Source: an uncultured Gammaproteobacteria bacterium (lineage in GTDB: Bacteria; Pseudomonadota; Gammaproteobacteria; Magnimaribacterales; Magnimaribacteraceae). From it: a DNA stretch of 34,316 nt. Where the stretch lies: NCBI GenBank assembly GCA_913042105.1, contig CAJWIK010000003.1:1-34316 (forward strand), read 5' to 3'. The notes beneath the pieces were generated by a model, which saw only the letters and a list, made by a program, of their open reading frames with translations, did not search any database and was not told where the DNA came from. Numbering within the stretch: position 1 is the first letter of the stretch; each line of letters begins with the position of its first letter. The position numbers and the translations under genes were made by a program. Of the stretch, positions 16,222-24,779 are shown piece after piece.

Positions 16222-16223
16222 GA

Positions 16224-16679
16224 CTAATGACAGGCGATATTATATTTTTTCAATCTATAGTAGTTATAAGGTAAAGGTGTAATAAACCCTGCTATTAACA
16301 TTAAAGGTATAACCCACATTACTAAAACTCCTCCAGCAAAAATAACGTCAACAGTATTCATAGCAACTTCCATGGAGATCATAGAAATCAGTGACATACC
16401 TGTAGCTGTGCTGAATGCCTCTTTTAAATTCATTTGACGAGAGAGGATGATAGTTTCTAGGATGATAGAGGTTATCAAGCCATTGATAATGGCTAAAGTC
16501 ATAATTCCTAGTAATGGAAATGGTATTTCATTTATTTGAAAAAATAATATAGTTCCAAAATCTCCAATTGAGCACCCTAGCAGACACCATAGTGTATTGA
16601 TCGATGACTGCCTCCATGTGTGACGACAAGTCCAAGAAATTCCTGACGATTCTTGTTTGTTTATTTCTTGATTACTCAT
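16224..16679 (-). CDS. DUF4396-family membrane protein
   Basis: Membrane protein of 151 aa with about four helices. I start at ATG 16679, whose ATGAGTAA overlaps the photolyase stop by 8 nt, rather than the track's 16703. Family features are the CLLGCSIGDFG segment in helix 1, then FSTATGMSLISMISMEVAMNTVD and the C-terminal ITPLPYNYYRLKKYN, in the order seen in DUF4396 proteins. Function unknown for the family. Some members sit near copper or redox genes; that does not apply here. The overlap with phr argues for translation coupled to photolyase. Confidence 0.75.
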   Translation of the reverse strand: MSNQEINKQESSGISWTCRHTWRQSSINTLWCLLGCSIGDFGTILFFQINEIPFPLLGIMTLAIINGLITSIILETIILSRQMNLKEAFSTATGMSLISMISMEVAMNTVDVIFAGGVLVMWVIPLMLIAGFITPLPYNYYRLKKYNIACH

Positions 16680-18111
16680 TAATATCTTTTTTTGTAGTAG
16701 CAAAAGCCTCTAAAGCAATTTCTCTTGAGATTTTTAAATCAACAATAGGCTGAGGATAGTCCTTACCTAGCTCTATCCCAGCAGACTCAAGTACTTCTTT
16801 TGGAGCCTCCCACGGACTAAAAAGATATTTATTTGGTAAATCTTTAAGCTCAGGGACATACTTCTTTGTGTATTCGCCATCTGGATCAAATTTCAATCCC
16901 TGAGTGATAGGATTAAATATTCTAAAATATGGAGCCGCATCAGCTCCTGACCCAGCTACCCATTGCCAACTAGCACTATTACTTGCCAAATCAGCATCTA
17001 CCAAGCAATCCCAGAACCATCTTTCGCCTTCCTGCCAATGAATGAGTAAGTTTTTTACCAAGAAAGAACCTACTACCATCCTCAGTCTATTATGCATATA
17101 TCCCGTTTTCCAAAGCTCTCTCATACCAGCATCAACAATTGGATATCCGGTATTTCCTGACTGCCAGAGTTTAAGGAGTGTCTCATCCTGTTTCCATGGA
17201 AAAATATCAAATTTCTTTTGAAAATTAACTTTTGGTAAATCTGGAAAATGATAAAGAAGATAAGACGAAAATTCACGCCAGCCCAATTCGCTATGAAAGT
17301 GAGCTAGACTTTTTTCAATACCCTCTTCTGTCTCCTTTGTTTTCGCTCTGTACCAGACTTCATTAGAAGAAATTTCTCCAAAATGTAAATGGGGGGAGAG
17401 TCTCGATACAAATTTTTTAGATGGGAAATTTCGGCCTTCTTTATAATTCATTAAGCCCGACTCTAAAAACTCTTCTAGACATTGATCAGCCCCTTCTTCG
17501 CCAGGGCTCCACTCAGGTTCAAAATCTCTATACCAGTCTATTTCAGGTATTAAGTCTAGATTTTCTATACTTTCTGAATTCAATTTATTCGTATACAGAT
17601 TATTGAGCTTCAAAGAACTAGTTGGAAATCTAGGTTCGTCCGCATTCAAGCATCCCTTCTTGTAAAAGGGAGTGAATACCCTGTAAGGCGTTCCATCATC
17701 TTTTGAGATTTTCCAAGGCTCCCAAAGTAAAGCACCTGAGAAACTCTCTACGTTAATATTTTGACTCTCAAGATCTTTCTTTATAGCTTTATCTCTATCT
17801 ATCCTCCAAGGCTCGTAACATCTATTCCAGGAAATATAGGAGATATCTTGCTCTTTCATAATATTATTAAAAATATCAGAGGGGTTTCCTTTATAAATTA
17901 ATAAATTTCCTCCCAAGCTTTCATTCAGTTTCTCTAGAGATTTATGCAACCACCATCTACTAGCCGCTCCCATAGCAAATTCGCCAGAGTTAACATCATC
18001 TAAGATATAAACAGGGATGATTGATTCATACTGACTAGCAGCCTCTAATGACGGATTATCTTTAATTCTAAGATCTTGTCTGAACCAGTGTATAGCAATT
18101 CCTTTTGACAT
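16672..18111 (-). CDS. phrB: deoxyribodipyrimidine photolyase, class I type
   Basis: Flavoprotein that repairs UV pyrimidine dimers with blue light. I start at MSKGIAIHWFRQDLRI (ATG 18111, 479 aa), 1 nt after the SDR stop; the track's start at 18135 lies inside the SDR gene. The N-terminal domain (antenna binding) contains WFRQDLR and VYILDD. The FAD domain contains GYPIVDAGMRELWKTGYMHNRLRM, NSASWQWVAGSGADAAPYFRIFNP and QGLKFDPDGEY. The Trp of E. coli PhrB that stacks on the dimer (GWMHNR) is Tyr here (GYMHNR), as in many related enzymes. Operon partners are an SDR and a DUF4396 membrane protein. Photolyase is far more likely than a signalling cryptochrome, since there is no C-terminal extension. 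Confidence 0.93.
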   Translation of the reverse strand: MSKGIAIHWFRQDLRIKDNPSLEAASQYESIIPVYILDDVNSGEFAMGAASRWWLHKSLEKLNESLGGNLLIYKGNPSDIFNNIMKEQDISYISWNRCYEPWRIDRDKAIKKDLESQNINVESFSGALLWEPWKISKDDGTPYRVFTPFYKKGCLNADEPRFPTSSLKLNNLYTNKLNSESIENLDLIPEIDWYRDFEPEWSPGEEGADQCLEEFLESGLMNYKEGRNFPSKKFVSRLSPHLHFGEISSNEVWYRAKTKETEEGIEKSLAHFHSELGWREFSSYLLYHFPDLPKVNFQKKFDIFPWKQDETLLKLWQSGNTGYPIVDAGMRELWKTGYMHNRLRMVVGSFLVKNLLIHWQEGERWFWDCLVDADLASNSASWQWVAGSGADAAPYFRIFNPITQGLKFDPDGEYTKKYVPELKDLPNKYLFSPWEAPKEVLESAGIELGKDYPQPIVDLKISREIALEAFATTKKDINE

Positions 18112-18112
18112 A

Positions 18113-18880
18113 TTAAGCAGTGAATCCTCCATCAATCATATGAACGGAACCAGTTATGAATTTACTCTCGTCACCGGATAGAAATAATAGTAAATTTGCT
18201 ATTTCTATTGGTTCTGCATATCTCTTTAATGGAATTGTTTGTTCAATCTGAGTTTTAGGATTATCTTCTTCATTTAATTCATTCATGCCATCTTCCAAAA
18301 CTCTCATCATATTGGTTTCTACAGGAGAAGGGTTTACAGAATTAACTCGAATATTCATATCTGCACATTCTTTTGCAGCAGACTTGATCAAGCCTACTAC
18401 GGCATGTTTGCTCATAACATAGGGCGATAAAAGTGAAGCACCCGTAACACCAGCAACGCTTGAAGTTACAACGAAGCTTCCTCCTCCTCTTTCACTCATA
18501 TGCGGAATGGCTGCTTTAAGACCTAAAAATGGACCTTTGGCATTAACCGCCATTACCTTATCAAAAGTTTCTTCATCATATTCAGTTATTGGTTGTACAT
18601 CTCCAGCCACTCCTGCATTTGCAATGAATACATCTAAACCTCCATGTCGCTCAATAGCCAATTCCACAGCCCTTTTATTATCTGCAAGGATGCTTACGTC
18701 TCCTTGAAAGTAACTTAATTTATTAGAATTAATTTTATTTGATACTTCTATCAAGGCGTCTTCATTAAGGTCCACCATGACAACATTTGCACCTTCGTTG
18801 ATAAACAACTCAACAGCGGCCCTGCCAATACCACCAGTGGCTCCAGTAATAATTACAACTTTATCTTCTAATCTTTTCAT
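18113..18880 (-). CDS. short-chain dehydrogenase/reductase (SDR)
   Basis: Classical SDR with NAD(P) motif TGATGGIG, NAGVAG, catalytic Ser in VVTSSVAG and YVMSK. The acidic residue after strand 2 (VMVDLNEDA) suggests NAD rather than NADP. The track extends to 18916, but that region overlaps the TauE gene stop. I start at ATG 18880 (MKRLEDKVVIITG), preceded by TGAGAG; length 255 aa. C-terminal FITGSVHMIDGGFTA is normal. Located between the TauE-like exporter and photolyase. Substrate unknown. Confidence 0.92.
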   Translation of the reverse strand: MKRLEDKVVIITGATGGIGRAAVELFINEGANVVMVDLNEDALIEVSNKINSNKLSYFQGDVSILADNKRAVELAIERHGGLDVFIANAGVAGDVQPITEYDEETFDKVMAVNAKGPFLGLKAAIPHMSERGGGSFVVTSSVAGVTGASLLSPYVMSKHAVVGLIKSAAKECADMNIRVNSVNPSPVETNMMRVLEDGMNELNEEDNPKTQIEQTIPLKRYAEPIEIANLLLFLSGDESKFITGSVHMIDGGFTA

Positions 18881-18908
18881 ATGTCTCTCAATGGGAGTCT
18901 TTCTCTTA

Positions 18909-19667
18909 TCACACAAGCAGATAAAGACCTCTGATTATAAATAGGGCTCCTACAGACAGGATTATGATTTGTGTCCATCGGAAAAAAATTTCATCATCTA
19001 TTATATCTAAAACTCTCTTTCCTAGAGTAGTTCCTATTACAGAAAGTACAACTGCTGTTGCTAACAATAAAGGATCAGGCCAGTTTTCGAAATTGAAAGA
19101 GATAATCAAACCTCCAAAGAAGACTATTTTAGAAATATGGCCAATCGTTTGTGCAACTGCTTTAGTTGCTACTACTTGATGGCGAGTCATTTCTACTCTT
19201 TGAAAGAAAACATCAAGCAATGGACCACCTACTCCAGCAATAAGATTGGTAAAAACGACTACAAAGCCAGCTAAGACTGCTATGGGAGGTTTGGTAATAT
19301 CTAAAGAGATTTCTTTTGGTACTAACCAGGCAATGAAAGGTAAAACGCCAAGTGCAAAAATGACAGTTATCTGATTTGGTTGAAATGCTATAAAGAATAA
19401 AATAATTAAAGAAAGAATACTTCCAAGTAAAAGGCTAGAGATAATCTTCCAATTTATATCATTTCTATTTAACCAAGCCCTATATCCATTTGAAGTTGTC
19501 TGTATGAGACCATGGAGAACCATGGCCGGTGCAACTGGCAGTAAACTTACCAATATCCCCATGAGAATTAATCCACCCAGCATTCCAAAAATAGAAGAGA
19601 GGAAAGCCGTTGCAAAGGTTGCTAGAACAATAATAAGAAAGAAAAGTTCTAACTCTACTTCGAGCAT
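18909..19667 (-). CDS. TauE/SafE family membrane exporter
   Basis: 252-aa integral membrane protein of the TauE/SafE (sulfite/organosulfonate exporter-like) family with about seven or eight helices. Repeated half-domain signature: SSIFGMLGGLILMGIL near the N-terminus and NLIAGVGGPLLDVFF in the second half. The KAVAQTIGHISKIVFFG helix is also typical. Substrates reported for relatives are sulfite, sulfoacetate and other small anions; none can be assigned here. The upstream genes are a class III aminotransferase (15 nt away) and a CmcJ-like oxygenase, so the exporter may remove an anion made by them. Confidence 0.88.
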   Translation of the reverse strand: MLEVELELFFLIIVLATFATAFLSSIFGMLGGLILMGILVSLLPVAPAMVLHGLIQTTSNGYRAWLNRNDINWKIISSLLLGSILSLIILFFIAFQPNQITVIFALGVLPFIAWLVPKEISLDITKPPIAVLAGFVVVFTNLIAGVGGPLLDVFFQRVEMTRHQVVATKAVAQTIGHISKIVFFGGLIISFNFENWPDPLLLATAVVLSVIGTTLGKRVLDIIDDEIFFRWTQIIILSVGALFIIRGLYLLV

Positions 19668-19682
19668 AACTTAAGAAATTTG

Positions 19683-20903
19683 CTATAGGCTATCGAATGC
19701 TTGGCTTGCAGCATTCTCTATAAAATCTATATCTTCGAGACTATGTGCTAAGGATATAAAATGATTATGATAACCAAGCATGTAGACTCCTCGCTTAACG
19801 CACTCATCTATCCATTGAAAGTGAGTTTCAAAACTTACACCTTCGAGTCGATAATAAGGCATAGAAGGGATGCCTGACGCTATTAAATTGAAACCTTTTT
19901 TTTGTGCAACTTGTACCAAGCGATTATTAAGATCTTCTCCATATTGTTTTAGCTTAGAAGGTGCATCCACCTTTTCTAGTTCATTGAGTGTAGCAATAGC
20001 AGCGGCCATTGGCGGAGCGCTAAAGAATTGAGTACCAGTGAAGTAAACTCTCTCTGCAGCTTCTTTTAACTCATTGGTTCCAACCAAAGCAGCCAAAGGA
20101 TGACCATTTGCAATAGCCTTACCAAAACAAATCATATCTGGAGAGAAGCCAAAAGTGACATTTGAGCCTTTCAAATTTATTCTAAATCCAGCTCGCACAT
20201 CATCGACAATAGTTAAGACACCATATTTTTTACATAAACTTGTAACTTTTTTCCAGTAACCATCCTCTGGTAAAGAATTATCTCGGGAAACAGGATGATC
20301 GTAAGGTGAAGATATAAAACACGCTATTTTGTCGCCTTGATCCTGAAGTAAATTTTCCAATTGATCTATATCATTCCATTTTACTTTGAGGATGTGCTGA
20401 TTGTCAGAAGGAATGATTCCTGGTCGACTCTCATCTTGCATCCAAGGAGCTACTCCATGATAGCCGTCATCTATTTTTATTATTTTTTCTTTTTTGGTAA
20501 ATTCTCTGGCTATCATTACTGCCAAGCTAGTTGCGTCACCTCCATTTTTTCCAAAAAGAGCCCAGTCAGCAATATCAATCATATCGACCAATTTTGAAGC
20601 GAGATCAACCATGACTGGAGAGGCAATACTAACAGTATTCCCTTTGTCAGAAGATAACTGAAATGCTTCTTCAACTTCAGGATTATTGTATCCAAGTATC
20701 GAAGGGCCATAACCACACATTAGATCTACATAACGATTGTCATCTAGATCCCAAAAATAAGCTCCTTCAGATTTCGAGAAAAATTTTGGGCCTGAATCTC
20801 TGACGGCGTATTTATAGTGCCCAAAGATTCCTCCTGGTATTACCTCCCTAGCTTTAGAAAGGTATTCATCTGAATTCTTAACTTCGTAGGTAGTATTTTT
20901 CAT
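19683..20903 (-). CDS. class III PLP aminotransferase, glutamate-1-semialdehyde aminomutase-like
   Basis: 406-aa PLP enzyme of the aminotransferase class III fold. VIPGGIFGHYKYA and FWDLDDNRYVDLMCGYGPSILGY resemble GSA aminomutases. GYHG (Tyr148, His149) stacks on PLP, Asp234 in VDDVRAGFR binds the pyridine nitrogen, and Lys262 in CFGKAIANGHPLAAL forms the Schiff base. The common DE pair of the family is DD here. The protein is shorter than and different from true HemL, so I infer an amino donor/acceptor other than GSA. It is 6 nt from the CmcJ-like gene, with which it should act. Confidence 0.88.
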   Translation of the reverse strand: MKNTTYEVKNSDEYLSKAREVIPGGIFGHYKYAVRDSGPKFFSKSEGAYFWDLDDNRYVDLMCGYGPSILGYNNPEVEEAFQLSSDKGNTVSIASPVMVDLASKLVDMIDIADWALFGKNGGDATSLAVMIAREFTKKEKIIKIDDGYHGVAPWMQDESRPGIIPSDNQHILKVKWNDIDQLENLLQDQGDKIACFISSPYDHPVSRDNSLPEDGYWKKVTSLCKKYGVLTIVDDVRAGFRINLKGSNVTFGFSPDMICFGKAIANGHPLAALVGTNELKEAAERVYFTGTQFFSAPPMAAAIATLNELEKVDAPSKLKQYGEDLNNRLVQVAQKKGFNLIASGIPSMPYYRLEGVSFETHFQWIDECVKRGVYMLGYHNHFISLAHSLEDIDFIENAASQAFDSL

Positions 20904-20909
20904 TCGGGT

Positions 20910-21704
20910 TTAATTGAAGAAACAAACTGCTCTTACTTCTATACTCTTTCTTGGTGATGCTCCTTCAGGAGTTTCTGGGTAATCAAACGCACTATGTAAG
21001 GTTGGAATAAAAGGTTGTTCATCAGAATCATATGTTTTAAACATAAGTACTTCATCTTTATTCATTTCTGGATAAAAGTACCATTTATGTGAATCATTAT
21101 GAGATGACTGACAAATTTCAACCGTTAATGCTTCCTCCTGACCGGGAAGATAATTAAATAAATCTGTAGGTATTAATTCTTTTTCAGACACTGTTCTTTT
21201 ATCACATACTGCAAAAGGAGTATCAACTCCGTCTTTATCAAACCTTCTCCAAAGGTTATAAACAATAACTCTTTTTGGTTTGAGGCCAGTCTCTTTTAAA
21301 AAAGGGTCCAGAGTGGAACCGAAGTTAGTAGTGAAATCATTATGGACAAGTCTATGCCCACCTTTTCTTTCTCCAGAATCGGCTTGGGCTTCATTTCTAG
21401 ATATGTGAGAAATAATGTGAACTGTATCTGCCTCTACTTTTTCTTTGACGTAAGTACTCATTTCATCGTAATAAATACGGGCCACTTCTTCGTCATCAAA
21501 AAAATCTTTTACTTGGGATTCATGCTTAATGAGTTCAAAACCGCCCATTGTGATATCAAAATTTGATTCGCGAGCATCATGGACAACCTTTTTATAGGAT
21601 TTATGATCCGGCATACTTTCATCAGGTTCACTAAGTCCAAATGCCGGTTTCGCCTCATTTTCTTTTAGAGGTTTTCTATAATTAAAATCTGCTTCTATAT
21701 TCAT
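20910..21704 (-). CDS. CmcJ/AsaB/NvfI-like oxygenase family protein
   Basis: 264-aa protein resembling the CmcJ/NvfI/AsaB family (distant Fe(II)/2-oxoglutarate oxygenase fold). Family segments visible are VIVYNLWRRFDKDG, DTPFAVCDKRTV, HKWYFYPEMNKDEVLMFKTYDS, HSAFDYPETPEGASPRKSIEVRAVCF. Candidate iron ligands are the histidines in RLVHNDFT and in LHSAFDYP. Members elsewhere modify secondary metabolites or gibberellin-like molecules; activity here is unknown. ATG start without a visible Shine-Dalgarno; the ATG follows a perfect 10-bp inverted repeat by 2 nt. First gene of the block ending at 15820. Confidence 0.82.
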   Translation of the reverse strand: MNIEADFNYRKPLKENEAKPAFGLSEPDESMPDHKSYKKVVHDARESNFDITMGGFELIKHESQVKDFFDDEEVARIYYDEMSTYVKEKVEADTVHIISHISRNEAQADSGERKGGHRLVHNDFTTNFGSTLDPFLKETGLKPKRVIVYNLWRRFDKDGVDTPFAVCDKRTVSEKELIPTDLFNYLPGQEEALTVEICQSSHNDSHKWYFYPEMNKDEVLMFKTYDSDEQPFIPTLHSAFDYPETPEGASPRKSIEVRAVCFFN

Positions 21705-21706
21705 GC

Positions 21707-21741
21707 TTGTAATATAAGTTATTTAAGCGAATATATTACAA
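21707..21741. repeat. perfect 10-bp inverted repeat in the leader of the CmcJ-like operon
   Basis: TTGTAATATA (21707-21716) and its exact complement TATATTACAA (21732-21741) flank a 15-nt spacer. On the - strand the repeat ends 2 nt before the ATG at 21704. It can be a repressor operator (25 bp centre to centre) or an RNA hairpin that covers the start. There is no T tract, so it is not a terminator for the OYE operon. Confidence 0.75.
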
Positions 21742-21801
21742 CATTTTTGGTTAGAAGATTATTAATATAAGAATCATAGAAATAGCTCTATATTCTATTT
21801 A

Positions 21802-23109
21802 CTAAGCACTGTCCCTGTATTCCTTGTATTGCATTGCAGCATTTTTTTCACTCTTCTGATATTGCATAAAGGCCCTAAAAACCCCTAAATCTAGATCTGG
21901 ATCTAAACCTTCCCCCATTCTAATTAGATTGAGACACCAAAAAGCTTGTTGGCCCCATCCGTTAATACCTTTAATGACTGAAAAAGGTGAATTTAGCCCT
22001 AACCAACCAGGGCCGACTTGCATTGTTTTCTCTAAAGTTGGAGTTTCTAATAAATCTTTATCAAGTAGTTTATTTGCAATATCAGAATCAATACAAAAAG
22101 GTCTCGCTATTCCAATGACATCGCATGCATTCTCATTTATAGCATCATTCATACCTTTAGAAGTCCTGAATCCTCCAGTAACCATTAAGGGACCATTGAA
22201 AACATTTCTAATGTCTTTTGCGTAATCTAAGAAATAAGCTTCTCTAGCGATTGTGCTCTCACGTCTTTTTTCAGCCCTTTCAGGGTTAAGACCCATATCT
22301 ATACCAACCAAATGAGGTTGTTCATAAGTACCTCCAGAAATTTCAAGAAGATCTAATCCTTCTTCATTTAACCAAGTAGCAACTTGGATGGCATCTTCAT
22401 GTGAGAATCCACCTTTTTGAAAATCTGCAGAATTTAATTTTAGTGATACTGGAAAATTTACACCTACGGCTTCTCTTACAGCTCTAACTGTTTCCAGTAA
22501 AAATTTTGCTCTCTTTTCTAAAGTTCCACCCCATTCATCCTCTCGTAAATTTATATCAGGTGAAAGAAATTCTGATATTAGATATCCATGAGCTCCATGA
22601 ATTTGAACACCAGTAAATCCAGTGTCTTTAGCTACCCTGGCGCAATGTGCAAATTTCTGAACAATATCTAAAATCTCTTCATGAGCTAAAGCACGAGGTT
22701 TGCCAAATTGAGCTCCAGGCATTTGGAGTTGAACTTCGGAAGGGGCTACAGGAGTCTCTGCAACCGCAGCAGGAGTTTGTCTTCCAGCGTGAGATATTTG
22801 CATCCATAAATGCGTATTATTCTTAGTACCGGCTTCAGCATAGGCGATTAGCCTAGATAATTGTTCATTCGTTTGAGGTCCTTCAATTACTACATTACCC
22901 GGCCTTTCGAGATAACGATGATCAACTTGAACATTGCCAGTTAGTAAGATTCCTGCGCCACCCGCAGACCATCGATCATATAAATTAACATGTTTAGTAG
23001 TGGCTCTATTTTGCTCATCAGCCAATCCTTCGGTCATCGCACCCTTACAAATACGATTTTTTATTTGCGCTCCACAAGGAAGATCAAGTTTGTCTGTTAT
23101 CTCTGACAT
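21802..23109 (-). CDS. NADH:flavin oxidoreductase (Old Yellow Enzyme-like)
   Basis: FMN-dependent ene-reductase or 2,4-dienoyl-CoA reductase-like TIM barrel. I start at ATG 23109 (435 aa), since the track's start at 23130 lies inside the SDR gene. Signature points: LPCGAQIKNRICKGAMTEG, the HLWMQISHAGRQ strand with conserved Gln and His, GVQIHGAHGYLISEFLSPD with the catalytic His, and NLREDEWGGTLEKRAKFLLE. LMVTGGFRTSKG binds the FMN phosphate. The C-terminal extension (about 370-435) lacks the 4Fe-4S Cys cluster of the longer two-domain dienoyl-CoA reductases. Likely reduces an enone or aromatic ring intermediate. 4 nt from the preceding SDR. Confidence 0.92.
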   Translation of the reverse strand: MSEITDKLDLPCGAQIKNRICKGAMTEGLADEQNRATTKHVNLYDRWSAGGAGILLTGNVQVDHRYLERPGNVVIEGPQTNEQLSRLIAYAEAGTKNNTHLWMQISHAGRQTPAAVAETPVAPSEVQLQMPGAQFGKPRALAHEEILDIVQKFAHCARVAKDTGFTGVQIHGAHGYLISEFLSPDINLREDEWGGTLEKRAKFLLETVRAVREAVGVNFPVSLKLNSADFQKGGFSHEDAIQVATWLNEEGLDLLEISGGTYEQPHLVGIDMGLNPERAEKRRESTIAREAYFLDYAKDIRNVFNGPLMVTGGFRTSKGMNDAINENACDVIGIARPFCIDSDIANKLLDKDLLETPTLEKTMQVGPGWLGLNSPFSVIKGINGWGQQAFWCLNLIRMGEGLDPDLDLGVFRAFMQYQKSEKNAAMQYKEYRDSA

Positions 23110-23113
23110 GATT

Positions 23114-23998
23114 TTAGTATTTTTCTCCATCTTCTCTAGAAGAAAAGAATTTAGCCATCTCCTCTTCTGAGTTTCGTCTTATCTCTTTTCTTGAAAGTAT
23201 ATTTTCAAAGTGTGATTTCAAGGAATCATCCCAAGCAGGATGAGACAAAATATAAAAAATATTTTCTTTTATGGCATCAAAAACAATCTCTGCAATTTCT
23301 TCAGGTTTCTTACCTTGGCGGAGCATTGCTGACATAATTTCTGCTCCCATTTCTGGTTTAACCTCTTGAGCCTCTCCTAAATGGCTTGGTCGGTTTCTTT
23401 CAGATTTATCAATATTGGTATCGACAAAACCGGGGCATAAAACTGATGCATTAATTTTTGCTCCTCTAGCAATTAAATCTCTACTTAAACCCTCTGTCAG
23501 AGCCATCACCGCATGTTTACTCACCCCGTAAGTACCGGCGCCTGGAAGTAATCCTGCCATAGAGACTGTGGTCACTACATGCCCTTCTTCGCCATGCTCT
23601 AACATATGAGGAAGAAAAGTTTGTATGCCTTTAAGAACCCCATGATAATTCACTCCCATAACCCAATCCCAATCACGATTCTCAATTTCCCAAATTGCCT
23701 TACTTCCTGAATTAGCACCGATTCCAGCGTTGTTGCATAAGACATGAATATTTCCATACTCTTCGGTCGCCTTTGCAAATAATTCTTTAATTGAATCTTC
23801 TACCAATACATCTGTCTTGATTCCTACAACTCTATGTTGATATTGCCTAAGACTCTCTACTGTTTTTTCTAATGCCTCTTCTTCAATATCAGCCAGAACT
23901 ACTTGCATCTTTTCTTGAGCAAACTTTTCAGCTAAGGCCTTTCCAATTCCACTTGCTGCACCTGTTATGACAGCTGTTTTTCCTTCAAACTCTTTCAT
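23114..23998 (-). CDS. SDR-family oxidoreductase
   Basis: 294-aa classical SDR with TGAASGIG, NNAGIG, a Ser in VVTTVSMAG, and YGVSK. VVLADIEEEALEK suggests NAD. A C-terminal tail of about 60 residues (from KKPEEIAEIVFDAIKEN) is longer than in most SDRs, and is found in SDRs acting on bulky aliphatic or steroid-like substrates. Start ATG 23998 with AAAGGAAT upstream. Between a GST gene (12 nt) and the OYE-like reductase (4 nt). A paired ene-reductase and SDR suggests sequential reduction or oxidation of one substrate. Confidence 0.92.
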   Translation of the reverse strand: MKEFEGKTAVITGAASGIGKALAEKFAQEKMQVVLADIEEEALEKTVESLRQYQHRVVGIKTDVLVEDSIKELFAKATEEYGNIHVLCNNAGIGANSGSKAIWEIENRDWDWVMGVNYHGVLKGIQTFLPHMLEHGEEGHVVTTVSMAGLLPGAGTYGVSKHAVMALTEGLSRDLIARGAKINASVLCPGFVDTNIDKSERNRPSHLGEAQEVKPEMGAEIMSAMLRQGKKPEEIAEIVFDAIKENIFYILSHPAWDDSLKSHFENILSRKEIRRNSEEEMAKFFSSREDGEKY

Positions 23999-24010
23999 TT
24001 TTATATTCCT

Positions 24011-24760
24011 TTAATTTATATTTGCTAGTTTTTTCTGAATAACTATTAAAGCTTTCTTATTGGCACTTATTATAGTTTCCATTGGCGGAGCTTCTTCACT
24101 TATATCACCCAACTCATAAAGAGCAGCATGTATATCGTCATGACAATCTATTTTTTTCATGTCACCAAGCCATCTGCGTATATTTGGATAGTCATCAAAA
24201 TTAAATACATTAGTAAACATGCTTTGTAATTGCCCTATTTCGACATAAGCCGATATATCAGCAATTGTGTAATCGTCTCCAGCCAAAAAAAGTGAATTAG
24301 ACAACCAACCATCTTCTATAGCTTGAAATGCTTTTTTTATAATTGCATTTGAACTTGCTAAAAAATCTTCTGAGAAATTGAGGTCTTTTCTAACTTTCGG
24401 AGCAACTAATCCAATAGAAGCCTCTCTAACATTTCTATGATGGAGGTGAAGATAAGAGTCTATCTTCGCTCTGGCCTCAGCATTACTTGGGTATAAATCA
24501 TTCCAATTATATTTGTTACAGAGGTAACACATGATGGCATGTGATTCCGAGATAACTAATCCCGTTTCTGTGTCCTCAAAACTTGGAATAGTGCCAGTAG
24601 GAAATTTCTTAAGATAATCAGGATGACGACTTCCTCCTTCAGAAGAAGAGCCAGGGTTTATTAGCTTCAATTCAAAAGGGACTTTCTTAATTAGCATCAA
24701 CCACAGAACAGCTCGAACAGGCTGTGAAAAAGGTACTCCATAAATTATTATATTTTTCAT
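24011..24760 (-). CDS. glutathione S-transferase
   Basis: 249-aa GST. N-terminal IIYGVPFSQPVRAVLWLMLIKKVPFELKLIN, with FPTGTIPSFEDTETGLVISESHAIMCYL giving the cis-Pro and Glu-Ser glutathione contacts. The C-terminal domain includes LAGDDYTIADISAYVEIGQL with the TIADIS N-cap. The layout resembles theta-class GSTs. ATG start with GAGAGGATC upstream. Lies between the TPR lipoprotein (19 nt) and the SDR (12 nt). Confidence 0.9.
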   Translation of the reverse strand: MKNIIIYGVPFSQPVRAVLWLMLIKKVPFELKLINPGSSSEGGSRHPDYLKKFPTGTIPSFEDTETGLVISESHAIMCYLCNKYNWNDLYPSNAEARAKIDSYLHLHHRNVREASIGLVAPKVRKDLNFSEDFLASSNAIIKKAFQAIEDGWLSNSLFLAGDDYTIADISAYVEIGQLQSMFTNVFNFDDYPNIRRWLGDMKKIDCHDDIHAALYELGDISEEAPPMETIISANKKALIVIQKKLANIN

Positions 24761-24779
24761 TTAGATCCTCTCAGTATCT

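Noticed and set aside
16672-18111. Cryptochrome rather than photolyase
   Set aside because: DNA-repair residues and length match class I photolyases, and there is no C-terminal signalling extension.
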